A stretch of 64,000 nucleotides of DNA, taken from assembly GCF_002078015.1 (NCBI RefSeq), contig NZ_LWBP01000156.1, positions 1 through 64,000 of the forward strand. The letters are read 5' to 3'. The stretch comes from Niastella populi. GTDB lineage: Bacteria; Bacteroidota; Bacteroidia; Chitinophagales; Chitinophagaceae. A program made the position numbers and the translations under genes. Below are positions 16,259 to 24,751 of this stretch, piece by piece (the first letter of the stretch is position 1; each line of letters starts with the position of its first letter). Below the pieces are notes generated by a model. It was given only the letters and a program-made list of their open reading frames with translations, was not told the DNA's origin and did no database searches.

Positions 16259-16491
16259 ACCCAAATCGAATAAGAAACAGTGACGCCACCCTTGTACATA
16301 TAGTGATGTATTTATATCTTCACGCAACACCCCTAAGCTACCGGTTATACGCAGTAGAATTACTGTGCAGAACCGGGTGATTTTCAGTTAGAACGAATAA
16401 ACCGTGAGTAAAACGATAGTTTTTGAAATCCGGCATTCCCTTTGAAAGAAAAGGGATTGACCTTAAATAATGTCCCTTAAAAAATTCTCTT

Positions 16492-17169
16492 ATGGTTTTT
16501 CAGTTCTGGGCCCTATTTGCCATCCTGACTGCTGGCATTGTTTTTTGCGACCGAAAGTTCAATATGCTGCGTGACCTCAGCAAGGCCAATCCCCGGCCAT
16601 ATAGCTGGTCACGGGTTCAGTTAGCCTGGTGGTCGGTGATCATTCTGACCTCCTTTACCACCATCATGCTGCAAACCGGGCATGCACCCAATTTGCACAC
16701 GTCTACACTGGTTTTACTGGGTATCAGCGCCGGCACCATGGCCGCCGCCCGGGTTATCGATCTGGCAGATCAGCAGAATTCGCTGGTATTCCGGCATCAG
16801 GACATCAAGACCAGCAATTTTTTTCTCGATCTCCTGTCAGATCAGAACGGGGTAAGCATTCAGCGTTTCCAGGCTATTATTTTCAATGCCGTGTTCGGCA
16901 TCTGGTTCATTTCCTCCACGCTGGGTAACCTCGGCGATCCCAACTTTTGTTTATCGGATTTTGCCAAAGGCGATCCCAACCTGGCGCAATGCCTGCTGCA
17001 TTCAACCGACTTTTTAATTCCAATCGTCAGTGACAATAACCTGATACTGCTTGGATTAAGTTCGGCCACCTACGCCGCATTGAAAATAACCGAAAACAAA
17101 GGAACTGCTTCGGAAACCCTGTCGGAAAAAGTGGTGGATGAAGCCTTGAACACCCCTGCACAGGGTTAA
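16492..17169 (+). CDS. Polytopic membrane protein of unknown function
   Basis: The product has 225 residues with about five hydrophobic segments (about 3-19, 44-62, 72-90, 127-147, 180-197). Two segments share a pattern, LLGISAGTMAAARVID and LLGLSSATYAALKITE, which suggests an internal duplication. A soluble part (about 92-125) contains an Asn/Asp-rich DLLSDQNGVSIQRFQ segment. No signal peptide separate from the first helix. The C-terminus is acidic. I do not recognise the family. The next gene starts nine bases after its stop, so the protein is probably co-expressed with the amidase and may anchor it or form a partner pore. The pair lies between two related repeat elements. Confidence 0.7.
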   Translation: MVFQFWALFAILTAGIVFCDRKFNMLRDLSKANPRPYSWSRVQLAWWSVIILTSFTTIMLQTGHAPNLHTSTLVLLGISAGTMAAARVIDLADQQNSLVFRHQDIKTSNFFLDLLSDQNGVSIQRFQAIIFNAVFGIWFISSTLGNLGDPNFCLSDFAKGDPNLAQCLLHSTDFLIPIVSDNNLILLGLSSATYAALKITENKGTASETLSEKVVDEALNTPAQG

Positions 17170-17178
17170 ATCATTTAT

Positions 17179-17916
17179 ATGAACATCACTCCTGTTTTAA
17201 GTCCCAATTTTACCCAGGGAAGAAGGACCTACCGACCCGAAGCCATCGTTATTCATGTTATGGATGGAACGCTAAAAGGCACCGATAGCTGGTTCTGCAG
17301 CGCGCTGTCGCAGGTGTCGGCCCATTATGGTATTGGCAAGAATGGCGAAGTACACCAGTATGTCGATGAGATCGATACCGCCTGGCATGCCGGCCGCATT
17401 CATGACCCTACCTGGCCGCTCATTAAAAAAACTTCCGACGGAATGTATATAAACCCCAATTATTATACGATTGGGGTAGAACACGAAGGCAACGAGCAAA
17501 GCGAGTGGACCGACGCCATGTACGCCACCAGTGCCGAACTCATTCGCAAAATGTGTCAACGCTGGAGCATTCCGGCTGACCGCCTGCATATTATAGGGCA
17601 TCATGAAATTTATTCTTTAAAGAACTGCCCCGGTTTTAAGGTGGATATGGATAAGCTTATCGCCCTCGTGAATGGCAGCACACAACATGTGAACGGACAA
17701 ATAAGCAAGACCGAAAAATTCGGTAAAGTGACCACGTTAACCCGGCTGAACCTGCGTGCAGGGCCGGGTAAAGTATATAAGATAACGAATATGGTCAATG
17801 CCGGAATACAACTGGCCTATGATGGGTTTACCATGCAGGGCGAAACGGTGAACGGTAATGGAAAATGGTTTTATACTGAAGAAGGCAATTGGTTCTGGAG
17901 CGGCGGGGTGAAATAA
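17179..17916 (+). CDS. N-acetylmuramoyl-L-alanine amidase, T7-lysozyme/PGRP type, with SH3-like tail
   Basis: The product has 245 residues. Residues 20-165 are an Amidase_2 domain with all catalytic and zinc positions of T7 lysozyme in matching spacing: H26 (VIHVMDG), Y50 (SAHYGI), H142 (GHHEI), K148 and C150 (LKNCPG). It should cut the amide bond between MurNAc and L-Ala in peptidoglycan. Residues about 185-245 (LTRLNLRAGPGKVYKI...GKWFYTEEGNWFWSGGVK) form an SH3_3-like wall-binding module. There is no signal peptide, unusual for a housekeeping amidase, so export must depend on a partner, lysis or another route. The tightly linked membrane protein upstream is the obvious candidate partner. 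Confidence 0.88.
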   Translation: MNITPVLSPNFTQGRRTYRPEAIVIHVMDGTLKGTDSWFCSALSQVSAHYGIGKNGEVHQYVDEIDTAWHAGRIHDPTWPLIKKTSDGMYINPNYYTIGVEHEGNEQSEWTDAMYATSAELIRKMCQRWSIPADRLHIIGHHEIYSLKNCPGFKVDMDKLIALVNGSTQHVNGQISKTEKFGKVTTLTRLNLRAGPGKVYKITNMVNAGIQLAYDGFTMQGETVNGNGKWFYTEEGNWFWSGGVK

Positions 17917-18101
17917 TGTGAGAATTTGCTAATATGATAATGTGATAATGCTTCTGGTGCAGCAGTCTTATTCTCCGAAACCTGACTATATCGCAATCGT
18001 AAACCCCTGCGTCAGCACCCAAACCGATCATGCGCAGCATCCTCGATGCTGTATTCATTATCTTATTATCACATTATCATATTATCACATTAGCTAATTA
18101 T
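17917..18101. repeat. Full-length GATAATGTGATAATG element, right copy of a flanking pair
   Basis: About 185 bp and homologous to 16089-16258 in direct orientation. It starts immediately after the amidase stop codon and its right end (TTATCACATTAGCTAATTA) includes the stop and last three codons of the GtrA-like gene on the other strand. Confidence 0.8.
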
Positions 18102-18641
18102 CTTTTCCTCTTCCTCAACAGTCGCCAGCTCTGCTGCATCTTCGGGCTGCAATATCTCCGGCGTTTCAGCGTCTGCTTTAAAAGTAAATTTCTTTTGGGT
18201 AATGAAACTGAAGGCTACTACAATGAGCGTAGTGAATATTTTAGCTACCGTGGGGTATAAATGACACTGTTCAACAAACAACTTAATAAAAATATAATTC
18301 AGCGATATACAGCATACCACCAATAAAAAGTACCGGAACAACTGAATACGGCCACGCAAAGTTGATCCCGGAAATACAATGGTGCGGCTCATATAAAAGC
18401 CCAATGGGAAAGTAATAGCAAAGGAAACAAGGAAAGCCGCTATATACGGACTGATATTTATACCAATGGGTGTATGAACCAACTGCTTTTTGAAAATGAA
18501 ATTGTAGCTTATGGCATACAGGCTTATATCCAATATGGTATTGCCTCCCCCGCAAGCTGCATACCTAAAGGTTTGTAATGGCATGAACCGGCGAAAAAAA
18601 GGATAAAAGAAGTCTATAACGGCATTGATCAGGTTCTTCAC
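18090..18641 (-). CDS. GtrA-family membrane protein
   Basis: The product has 183 residues with four membrane helices: about 24-45 (FRYAACGGGNTILDISLYAISYNF), 62-85, 100-122 and 130-152. The F-R-Y-A-GG-N-LD pattern in helix 1 is that of GtrA, a family thought to move lipid-linked sugars across the inner membrane for O-antigen, arabinogalactan or teichoic acid decoration. No glycosyltransferase partner is adjacent. The start is a GTG at 18641, chosen because a TACCTTTG box lies 20 nt upstream and no ATG gives the full first helix. The C-terminal tail is Glu-rich and ends in codons shared with a repeat element. Confidence 0.8.
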   Translation of the reverse strand: MKNLINAVIDFFYPFFRRFMPLQTFRYAACGGGNTILDISLYAISYNFIFKKQLVHTPIGINISPYIAAFLVSFAITFPLGFYMSRTIVFPGSTLRGRIQLFRYFLLVVCCISLNYIFIKLFVEQCHLYPTVAKIFTTLIVVAFSFITQKKFTFKADAETPEILQPEDAAELATVEEEEKIIS

Positions 18642-18661
18642 TTTCGGTTATTTGTACGGTA

Positions 18662-18669
18662 CAAAGGTA
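18662..18669 (-). promoter_or_regulatory. Candidate -7 box (TACCTTTG) for GtrA-like gene
   Basis: Full match to TAnnTTTG on the minus strand. It gives a short leader before the GTG at 18641 and supports that start. Confidence 0.5.
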
Positions 18670-19172
18670 ATTGAATAACAACAAACACCGGCGCCGTTCG
18701 CCCATTCATTCAGATTTAATGAGCTTACGGACCCGGATACCGCTTTTACCGCTCTTTTTTTGCCAAAACGGCGAAAACCTTCAATGTTTTTAAGTGTCCG
18801 ATTGACCTGAATCAATAATATGCGACAACTGCATTTGTTCTCATAAAATACTACATATTTGAGTTCAGTTTAACCCCTAAGCACCATTTAAGAGCTTCTG
18901 CCGAAGGCAGGGGCTCTTGAAATTTTCCCCCGTCCATTCTACTCACAATCCACCTTCTTCAACGCACAATGGCGGTTATTGATTGTAAAAAGCAAATTAT
19001 TCGTTCGCAACAGGTACTAATGACGCGTCAACGATAAAAATGCGGGCCCCAAAGTGGGTCTCTCACCAAAGGGTTCTAAAGGGTGGCTCATCTAAACCAG
19101 AATTGGGATCCTTGGCATGACACAAGTTTGTTGTAGGGGTATTGACTGGAATAGCTCTAAAATAGCGCTGAA

Positions 19173-19216
19173 TACTCTCTGGGTATTCTCTGAATATTCT
19201 CTGGGTATTCTCTGGC
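19173..19216. repeat. Four tandem 11 bp units (TATTCTCTGRR)
   Basis: The units are TACTCTCTGGG, TATTCTCTGAA, TATTCTCTGGG and TATTCTCTGGC. An 11 bp period is close to one helical turn. The array is isolated in a long non-coding stretch. Confidence 0.8.
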
Positions 19217-19465
19217 GCCTATGTGTTCCTGTAGTGTCCGTAGAGTATCTCGGTACAGTACCCAGGCTATATTTCTACCATTCCCCTACCATTAGACTAC
19301 CATATTGGTACTATTCCGCTACTATTGTCTGCCCACCCCGGTTCAATTATTAGGCAAGGGGCTCTCCTGTTTTAACCCGGTGAAGGTACCATGTGCCCGT
19401 TAACCATGCCCGAACCTGGAACCTGAAACTGAAACCCCGCAAAGCGGGGCAAGCGCTGAAAACCG

Positions 19466-19473
19466 TACCTTTG
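19466..19473 (+). promoter_or_regulatory. argS: Candidate -7 box (TACCTTTG) for argS
   Basis: Full match to TAnnTTTG, 18 nt before the ATG at 19492, and preceded at 19435-19449 by a perfect CCCCGC/GCGGGG hairpin. It rules against the longer frame that opens at 19393. Confidence 0.55.
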
Positions 19474-19491
19474 CACCCTCAAAATCAACGA

Positions 19492-21333
19492 ATGGCAATA
19501 GTTTCCGTTATTCAGTCGGCAGTAAGCGCACAGATCAGTCAATTGTACCAGGTAAACATTGAGCCTTCTTCCATTACGGTTAGTGAAACAAAACCCGAGT
19601 TCGAGGGCGATTATACCGTGGTGCTCTTTGCCCTGCTGAAGACCCTGAAAAAAAAGCCTGAAGAATTAGGTACTGAACTGGGCCAGGCCCTGGTGGCTGG
19701 AAATGCCGCCCTTTTCAGCGGTTTTAATGTGATCAAAGGCTTTTTGAACCTCGCAGTCAGCGACAGTTGGTGGCTGCAATTCCTGAAAGAACAATACAAT
19801 AATGCGGATTATGGCCGCCAGCCGCGCAATGGCCAGCGGGTAATGGTTGAATATTCTTCGCCCAATACCAATAAACCGCTGCACCTCGGTCATCTGAGAA
19901 ACAATTTCCTGGGCTGGAGCGTAGCCGAGATCTATAAGGCCAATGGGTATGAAGTGGTGAAGACCTGCATCGCCAACGACCGCGGTATTCATATCTGTAA
20001 AAGCATGATCGCCTGGCAACGGTTCGGTAATGGCGCCACGCCTGAAAGCACAGGTATTAAAGGCGACCACCTGGTGGGTGATTATTATGTAATGTTTGGC
20101 AACGTGTTGAAAGAACAAATGAAACCCATTCTGGAAAAGAAACTGGCTGCATTAATTGCTGATGGAAAAACGGAAGAAGAAGCGCTCAAATACCTGAAAG
20201 ATAAAAAAGATGAGCTGGAAAAAGAAGCCGAGATCATGCAGGCCGCCCAGCAAATGCTGGTTGACTGGGAAGCCGGTAAACCCGATGTGGTGGAACTGTG
20301 GCGTACTATGAACAGCTGGGTGTACAAAGGTTTTGATGAAACGTACAAACGTATTGGCAGCAACTTCGATAAGATCTACTACGAAAGCGAAACCTACCTG
20401 TTGGGTAAAGACCTGGTTGAAGAAGGCCTGCGCAAAAAAGTATTCTTCCTTAAAGATGATGGCAGTGCATGGGTCGATCTAACGGGCGACGGGCTCGATC
20501 AAAAGATCGTTCGCCGCCGCGATGGTACCGCTGTGTATATTACCCAGGATATTGGACTTGCCCACGAAAAGCAAAAAGAATTTCATTGTAACCGGAGTAT
20601 ATATGTGGTAGGTGACGAGCAGAACTATCACTTCAAGGTATTGAAACTTATTTGTCAGAAACTGGGTATTGAAGGCGCCGACGGCATTTACCATTTAAGC
20701 TATGGCATGGTGGAACTGCCTACCGGTAAAATGAAAACGCGTGAAGGTACGGTGGTTGATGCCGATGATATGCTCGATGAAATGATCCGTGAAGCAAAAA
20801 AGAAGAGAGAAGAAAAAGAAAAAGAACTTAACAAAACTGCAGAATTGAGCGCAGCGGAATTGCAGGAGCTGGACGAAATAGTTGGCAGCGGCGCTATTAA
20901 ATTCTTCCTGGTTCGTGTAGATCCGCAAAAGCGGATGATCTTTAACCCCGAAGAGTCGATAGATCTGCATGGCTTTACGGCTACCGCTGTACAGTACACC
21001 TACGCGCGAACACAATCGGTATTCAGAAAAGAAATGTATACCGGCGGGGAACCTGGCGCCGACCTGTTGCCGCTGGAAAAAGAAATGATCATTAAGCTGG
21101 AAAGATACGCTGATATCATTCGCCAGGCCGGAGATGAAATGAACCCCAGTGCCATTGCCGGTTATGTGTACGAGGTGGCGAAGTTGTACAATTCGTTTTA
21201 CAACGAGCATAGCATCCTGAAAGCTGAAACGCCCGTTAAGAAAGAATTGCGTTTACAGATAAACCAAATGACCGCCCATGTTATTAAATCGGGGATGGCA
21301 TTGCTGGGAATACGGGTGCCGGATAGAATGTAG
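19492..21333 (+). CDS. argS: Arginyl-tRNA synthetase
   Basis: The product has 613 residues. It is a class I synthetase with VEYSSPNTNKPLHLGHLRNN (HIGH motif as HLGH at residues 131-134) and GKMKTREG (about 412-419) in the KMSKS position, the degenerate form usual in ArgRS. The N-terminal additional domain (about 1-115) and the C-terminal anticodon-binding helices ending AHVIKSGMALLGIRVPDRM are present. A charged Glu/Lys-rich insert (about 215-255) and another near 425-450 are typical of Bacteroidota forms. It charges tRNA-Arg. The start at 19492 follows a -7 box; a longer frame to 19393 crosses that promoter. Confidence 0.97.
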   Translation: MAIVSVIQSAVSAQISQLYQVNIEPSSITVSETKPEFEGDYTVVLFALLKTLKKKPEELGTELGQALVAGNAALFSGFNVIKGFLNLAVSDSWWLQFLKEQYNNADYGRQPRNGQRVMVEYSSPNTNKPLHLGHLRNNFLGWSVAEIYKANGYEVVKTCIANDRGIHICKSMIAWQRFGNGATPESTGIKGDHLVGDYYVMFGNVLKEQMKPILEKKLAALIADGKTEEEALKYLKDKKDELEKEAEIMQAAQQMLVDWEAGKPDVVELWRTMNSWVYKGFDETYKRIGSNFDKIYYESETYLLGKDLVEEGLRKKVFFLKDDGSAWVDLTGDGLDQKIVRRRDGTAVYITQDIGLAHEKQKEFHCNRSIYVVGDEQNYHFKVLKLICQKLGIEGADGIYHLSYGMVELPTGKMKTREGTVVDADDMLDEMIREAKKKREEKEKELNKTAELSAAELQELDEIVGSGAIKFFLVRVDPQKRMIFNPEESIDLHGFTATAVQYTYARTQSVFRKEMYTGGEPGADLLPLEKEMIIKLERYADIIRQAGDEMNPSAIAGYVYEVAKLYNSFYNEHSILKAETPVKKELRLQINQMTAHVIKSGMALLGIRVPDRM

Positions 21334-21393
21334 AACCAATAGGCAATAGGCAATGGGTAAAGGCAAGGAAATACAAACTTTTATTAAACAAGA

Positions 21394-21421
21394 AAAGCCC
21401 TGGAGTTAATCCTGGGCTTTG
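21394..21421 (+). terminator. argS intrinsic terminator
   Basis: AAGCCCTGG and CCTGGGCTT pair with one mismatch around a 7 nt loop, about 60 bp after the argS stop, followed by TTG. It is preceded by AATAGGCAATAGGCAATGGG words, a further short repeat. Confidence 0.7.
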
Positions 21422-21484
21422 TATTTATTGCCAATTAAATGCTGTTGTGATTGATAGATCTGTTTCTTAAGAAACATTTACCTA

Positions 21485-22513
21485 TTAGATACCTCCCGGC
21501 ATCTTCTGCTCCTGCTTTAAATTCTTCAACGACGGGTCCATTTCAATGGCTTTATCGCACAACTGCTGGCCTTTCGCCTTCTCTCCTTTTTTCTGATACG
21601 AGAGGCCGATCATGTATAGTGCGTTGGCGTTTTTCTTATCAATGGCCAGGGCTTTATCCCAGTAATTGATGGCATCGTCGTATTTGCCGGTCTGGTAATA
21701 GGCGTCTGCAATATTGTACAGCAGTTCCATATCCTGCGGTTTCTTTTGCAACACTTCCTGCATCAGCGCCAGTCCTTTTTCATAATTCTTTATGTTCAGG
21801 TAGGCATTGGCGAGGTTTTCAATATAATCGTTGCTGCGGTTGTATCCTTTGGCGCCGGCTCTTTCGAACCAGTAAATGGCTTTTTTATCGTCGGGAATGG
21901 CGTAATACACCAGTCCGGCCTCATACATCCAGTTCGCTTTTGTGCTGTCGCGCTCGATGGCCTGCTCAAAACAACCGGCTGCTTTTTTGTAATTGCTCAT
22001 TTCAACCAGGCTGCGGCCTGCGATGTAAGGCGTTTCAGCCCGTTTGGGATCTTCTTTAAACGCCAGTTCGCAATACTTCAGGCATTCGCCATAATTTCCC
22101 TGCTCGTAAAAACTTTTTGCAATTATGTAGTTGGAGGAATTGCCAACTTTGGCTTCCTGCATTTTTTTCGCGTAGGTAACCGCATCGTTCCACTGGCGGG
22201 TATTTAACGAAAGTATGGCCAGTTGTTCCAGCACTTCAGGATCTTTCGCATCTATCGCAAAGGCAGCTTTGTACTTTTCGCGCGCTTCCATATAACGTTT
22301 CTGCTCGAGGAGCGCCTGCCCCCAGCCTGCCTGTACTTTGGCATCGTTGGGTGAATAACCGGCGGCTTTGGAGAAATTCTTTTCCGCTTCACGAAAGCGG
22401 CGGGCTTCCTTTTCGGCTACTCCTTTTTTAAAATAATATTCAGCGCTGTCAGACTGGGCGTAAGTAATGTTGGAAATGATTCCAAACATTAAAATGAGGT
22501 TAATGCTTTTCAT
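21485..22513 (-). CDS. Exported TPR-repeat protein
   Basis: The product has 342 residues: a signal peptide (MKSINLILMFGIISNITYAQ) and then about nine tetratricopeptide repeats, visible as recurring A-x3-F-x-A-x7-P pattern (for example YYFKKGVAEKEARRFREAEKNFSKAAGYSPN and ANAYLNIKNYEKGLALMQEVLQKKPQ). TPR arrays are protein-protein scaffolds. This one should act in the periplasm or on the outer membrane. It lies 3' of glgB on the same strand with a stable hairpin between them. I start at the ATG at 22513 because it gives a clean signal peptide; an open frame upstream crosses that hairpin. Partner unknown. Confidence 0.85.
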   Translation of the reverse strand: MKSINLILMFGIISNITYAQSDSAEYYFKKGVAEKEARRFREAEKNFSKAAGYSPNDAKVQAGWGQALLEQKRYMEAREKYKAAFAIDAKDPEVLEQLAILSLNTRQWNDAVTYAKKMQEAKVGNSSNYIIAKSFYEQGNYGECLKYCELAFKEDPKRAETPYIAGRSLVEMSNYKKAAGCFEQAIERDSTKANWMYEAGLVYYAIPDDKKAIYWFERAGAKGYNRSNDYIENLANAYLNIKNYEKGLALMQEVLQKKPQDMELLYNIADAYYQTGKYDDAINYWDKALAIDKKNANALYMIGLSYQKKGEKAKGQQLCDKAIEMDPSLKNLKQEQKMPGGI

Positions 22514-22538
22514 AGTTATCAACTTTTTCCGGTGTTTC

Positions 22539-22574
22539 AGGTGTGGCATCCGCCAGCTGGCGGATACCACACCT
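22539..22574. terminator. Stable hairpin, AGGTGTGG type, downstream of glgB
   Basis: AGGTGTGG..CCACACCT encloses ATCCGCCAGCTGGCGGAT, giving a nearly perfect stem of 17-18 bp. A T-run follows on the plus strand only. glgB ends 16 bp away on the minus strand, so termination or mRNA 3' protection of glgB is the likeliest role. The outer stem is shared with 3163-3202 and 32771-32801. Confidence 0.6.
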
Positions 22575-22589
22575 TTTTCACAAATATCT

Positions 22590-24539
22590 TTACTTCAAAA
22601 CTACTGCTCCCAACGGCGGCAGGTGCACATTTATTTCATACATATTATCATTTTTATCCAGACAGGTTGTTAATATTTCCGGATTGAATACATCTCCGGT
22701 TCCCCAATATTGTTTGGCGTCTGAATTAAAGATCTCGCGCCATTCACTTTTCCCGTGCGTATATACCTTCCAGTCGTGCCGCGCCACCGGGGTAAGGTTT
22801 AAAATGATCAGCAGATCATTGGCCGGGTCTTTTCCCTTACGGCGATATGCCACCACACATTCTGCCGGATGGTTCAGGTCGACCCATTCGAACCCGTAAA
22901 TATTGAACTGATTTTCATACATCGCAGGCTCGTTACGTAATAAATTATTCAAATCACGAACGCAATCTTTCAACCCACGGTGCGAATCGAACTGCAACAG
23001 GTTCCATTGCAATTCGCTTTTATAATTCCATTCACTGGTATCGCCGAACTCGCAACCCATGAATAAGAGTTTCCCCCCGGGATGCGTAAACATATATGTA
23101 TACAGCGTGCGCAGGTTGGCAAACTTCTGCCAGTTATCGCCCGGCATTTTAAAGATCATGGGGCTTTTACCGTGTACCACTTCATCATGGCTTAAGGGCA
23201 ACAGAAAATTCTCGTCGTAGTAATACATCATACTGAACGAAAACTTGTTCTGGTAATGCCGGCGGTAAATGGGGTCCATTTTAAAATAGTCAAGCGTATC
23301 GTGCATCCAGCCCATCATCCATTTCATGCCAAAGCCAAGTCCGTTCCCAAATGTGGGGCGCGAAACGCCCGGCCAGTCGGTAGCTTCCTCGGCAATGGTT
23401 TGCACGTCGTGAAAATCGCGATAGATGGTTTCGTTCAGGTCTTTTATAAAGGAAATGGCCTCTATATTGCCATCGCCGCCATATTCATTAGGTTCCCACT
23501 GGCCGTGAGTACGCGAATAATTCAGTTTCAGCATCGAACTTACCGCATCCACCCGAATACCGTCGATATGGTATTTATCGAACCAGAAGCGGGCGCTGCT
23601 GATAAGGAATGATTTCACTTCTCCCCTTTTGTAATTGAATACATAGCTGTTCCAGTCGGGGTGAAAACCTTTACGCATATCGGCATATTCGTAGGTGTTG
23701 GCCCCATCGAACATAAACAGCCCGTGCGCATCGTAGGGAAAATGCGAAGGCACCCAGTCGAGGATAACGCCAATGCCTGCCTCATGGAAGGCATTGATGA
23801 GCTCCATAAAACTTTGCGGATCGCCGAAGCGGGAGGTGGGGGCGAAATACCCCGTGCCCTGGTAACCCCAACTGCCATCGAACGGATGTTCCATTACCGG
23901 CATAAACTCAACATGGGTAAACCCCATTTCTTTCACGTATGGAACCATCAGCTCGCGGATCTGATCGTAGGTGTTGTATGATTCTTCGTCATGTTTGTTC
24001 GGCCGCATCCAGCTGGCAAGGTGAACTTCATAAATACTGTAGGGCGACTCAAGCGTATTGTGCCGGCCGCGGGTTTTCATCCACGCTTCATCTTTCCAGG
24101 TATAGTTCAGGTTCCAGGTAATCGACGCCGTATGGGGGCGTTTCTCCCAGAAATTGGCATAGGGATCGCCTTTGTCGCTTTTGGCGCCCTTGAAACCGTC
24201 GATATGATATTTGTAAACTTCTCCTTTAGGTAAAGCTGGAATAAATCCTTCCCAGATGCCCGAACTGTCGAGCCGTACATAGAGGGGATGAATGGTAGGG
24301 TTCCAGTCGTTGAAATTACCGATCACCGAAACATAGGTGGCATTGGGCGCCCATACGGCAAAGTAATACCCTGTTGTTCCCAGTACCTCTACTTCATGCG
24401 AACCAAACAGATCGTATAAGCGATAATGCGTTCCCTGTTGAAAGTTTCGAACATCTTCTTCTGTGAAAAATGAATAGTTCCATACTTTTTTTGTACTGTC
24501 TACAAAATGGATCTCTTCATATTTTTTTACCATATCCAT
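22590..24539 (-). CDS. glgB: 1,4-alpha-glucan branching enzyme
   Basis: The product has 649 residues. An N-terminal CBM48-like module (about 40-125, YFAVWAPNATYVSVIGNFNDW) precedes a GH13 barrel and a C-terminal beta domain. Catalytic residues visible: nucleophile D331 (DGIRVDAVSSML), acid/base in TIAEEATDWP (E384/E385), and the transition-state Asp in LSHDEVVHGK. VEFMPVMEHPFDGSWGYQ and the GH13 DWVPSHFP stretch identify it as a branching enzyme. It introduces alpha-1,6 branches into glycogen. It is 32 kb from glgC and glgA. Two Met codons at 24539 and 24533 compete as the start, with little effect. Divergent from the outer-membrane receptor gene. Confidence 0.96.
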   Translation of the reverse strand: MDMVKKYEEIHFVDSTKKVWNYSFFTEEDVRNFQQGTHYRLYDLFGSHEVEVLGTTGYYFAVWAPNATYVSVIGNFNDWNPTIHPLYVRLDSSGIWEGFIPALPKGEVYKYHIDGFKGAKSDKGDPYANFWEKRPHTASITWNLNYTWKDEAWMKTRGRHNTLESPYSIYEVHLASWMRPNKHDEESYNTYDQIRELMVPYVKEMGFTHVEFMPVMEHPFDGSWGYQGTGYFAPTSRFGDPQSFMELINAFHEAGIGVILDWVPSHFPYDAHGLFMFDGANTYEYADMRKGFHPDWNSYVFNYKRGEVKSFLISSARFWFDKYHIDGIRVDAVSSMLKLNYSRTHGQWEPNEYGGDGNIEAISFIKDLNETIYRDFHDVQTIAEEATDWPGVSRPTFGNGLGFGMKWMMGWMHDTLDYFKMDPIYRRHYQNKFSFSMMYYYDENFLLPLSHDEVVHGKSPMIFKMPGDNWQKFANLRTLYTYMFTHPGGKLLFMGCEFGDTSEWNYKSELQWNLLQFDSHRGLKDCVRDLNNLLRNEPAMYENQFNIYGFEWVDLNHPAECVVAYRRKGKDPANDLLIILNLTPVARHDWKVYTHGKSEWREIFNSDAKQYWGTGDVFNPEILTTCLDKNDNMYEINVHLPPLGAVVLK

Positions 24540-24751
24540 GCCTGATTATTGGTTTTGTTCAGTTGTTACTTGTCTTGATAATAGCAACCAGATGATTATC
24601 GGTTTCTTTAACGATTAATTAAGAATACGTTTGTCCATTTACGAAATTCATTCCAGACATTCGTTCAACCACAAAGGCGTACAAGGGTGAGATTTCTTAA
24701 ACATATTAACAGGTTAATATGCGTTTACGCTTTTGTCTTTTCCTAACCGCC

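Larger units (their letters stand above)
15993..16491. other. 499 bp divergent intergenic region
   Basis: It contains the dnaK upstream region with an inverted repeat (16060-16076), a full copy of the GATAATGTGATAATG element (16089-16258), and about 230 bp before the membrane-protein gene. The last part includes a small hairpin TCCCTTTGAAAGAAAAGGGA at about 16437. No gene is evident. Confidence 0.6.
18642..19491. other. 850 bp non-coding region between GtrA-like gene and argS
   Basis: No coding region is convincing. Features seen: a hairpin at 18889-18919 (AAGAGCTTCTGCC against GGCAGGGGCTCTT), an 11 bp tandem repeat at 19173-19216, TACCATT/TACTATT pyrimidine-rich words at about 19270-19325, a perfect CCCCGC-AAA-GCGGGG hairpin at 19435-19449, and the argS promoter box. 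No tRNA cloverleaf could be drawn by eye. A 78-codon frame at 19117-19353 is built largely of the tandem repeat and looks random. Confidence 0.55.

Noticed and set aside
16492-17916. Prophage lysis module
   Set aside because: No other phage genes such as capsid, terminase or integrase are nearby, so only the amidase-membrane protein pairing is kept as an observation.
19117-19353. 78-codon frame before argS
   Set aside because: Largely made of the 11 bp tandem repeat and short pyrimidine-rich words, Cys/Trp-rich, with no start context.
18642-19491. tRNA gene upstream of argS
   Set aside because: No cloverleaf, T-loop (GGTTCRA) with matching stems or discriminator could be drawn by eye. A tRNAscan-SE run with no hit would confirm this.
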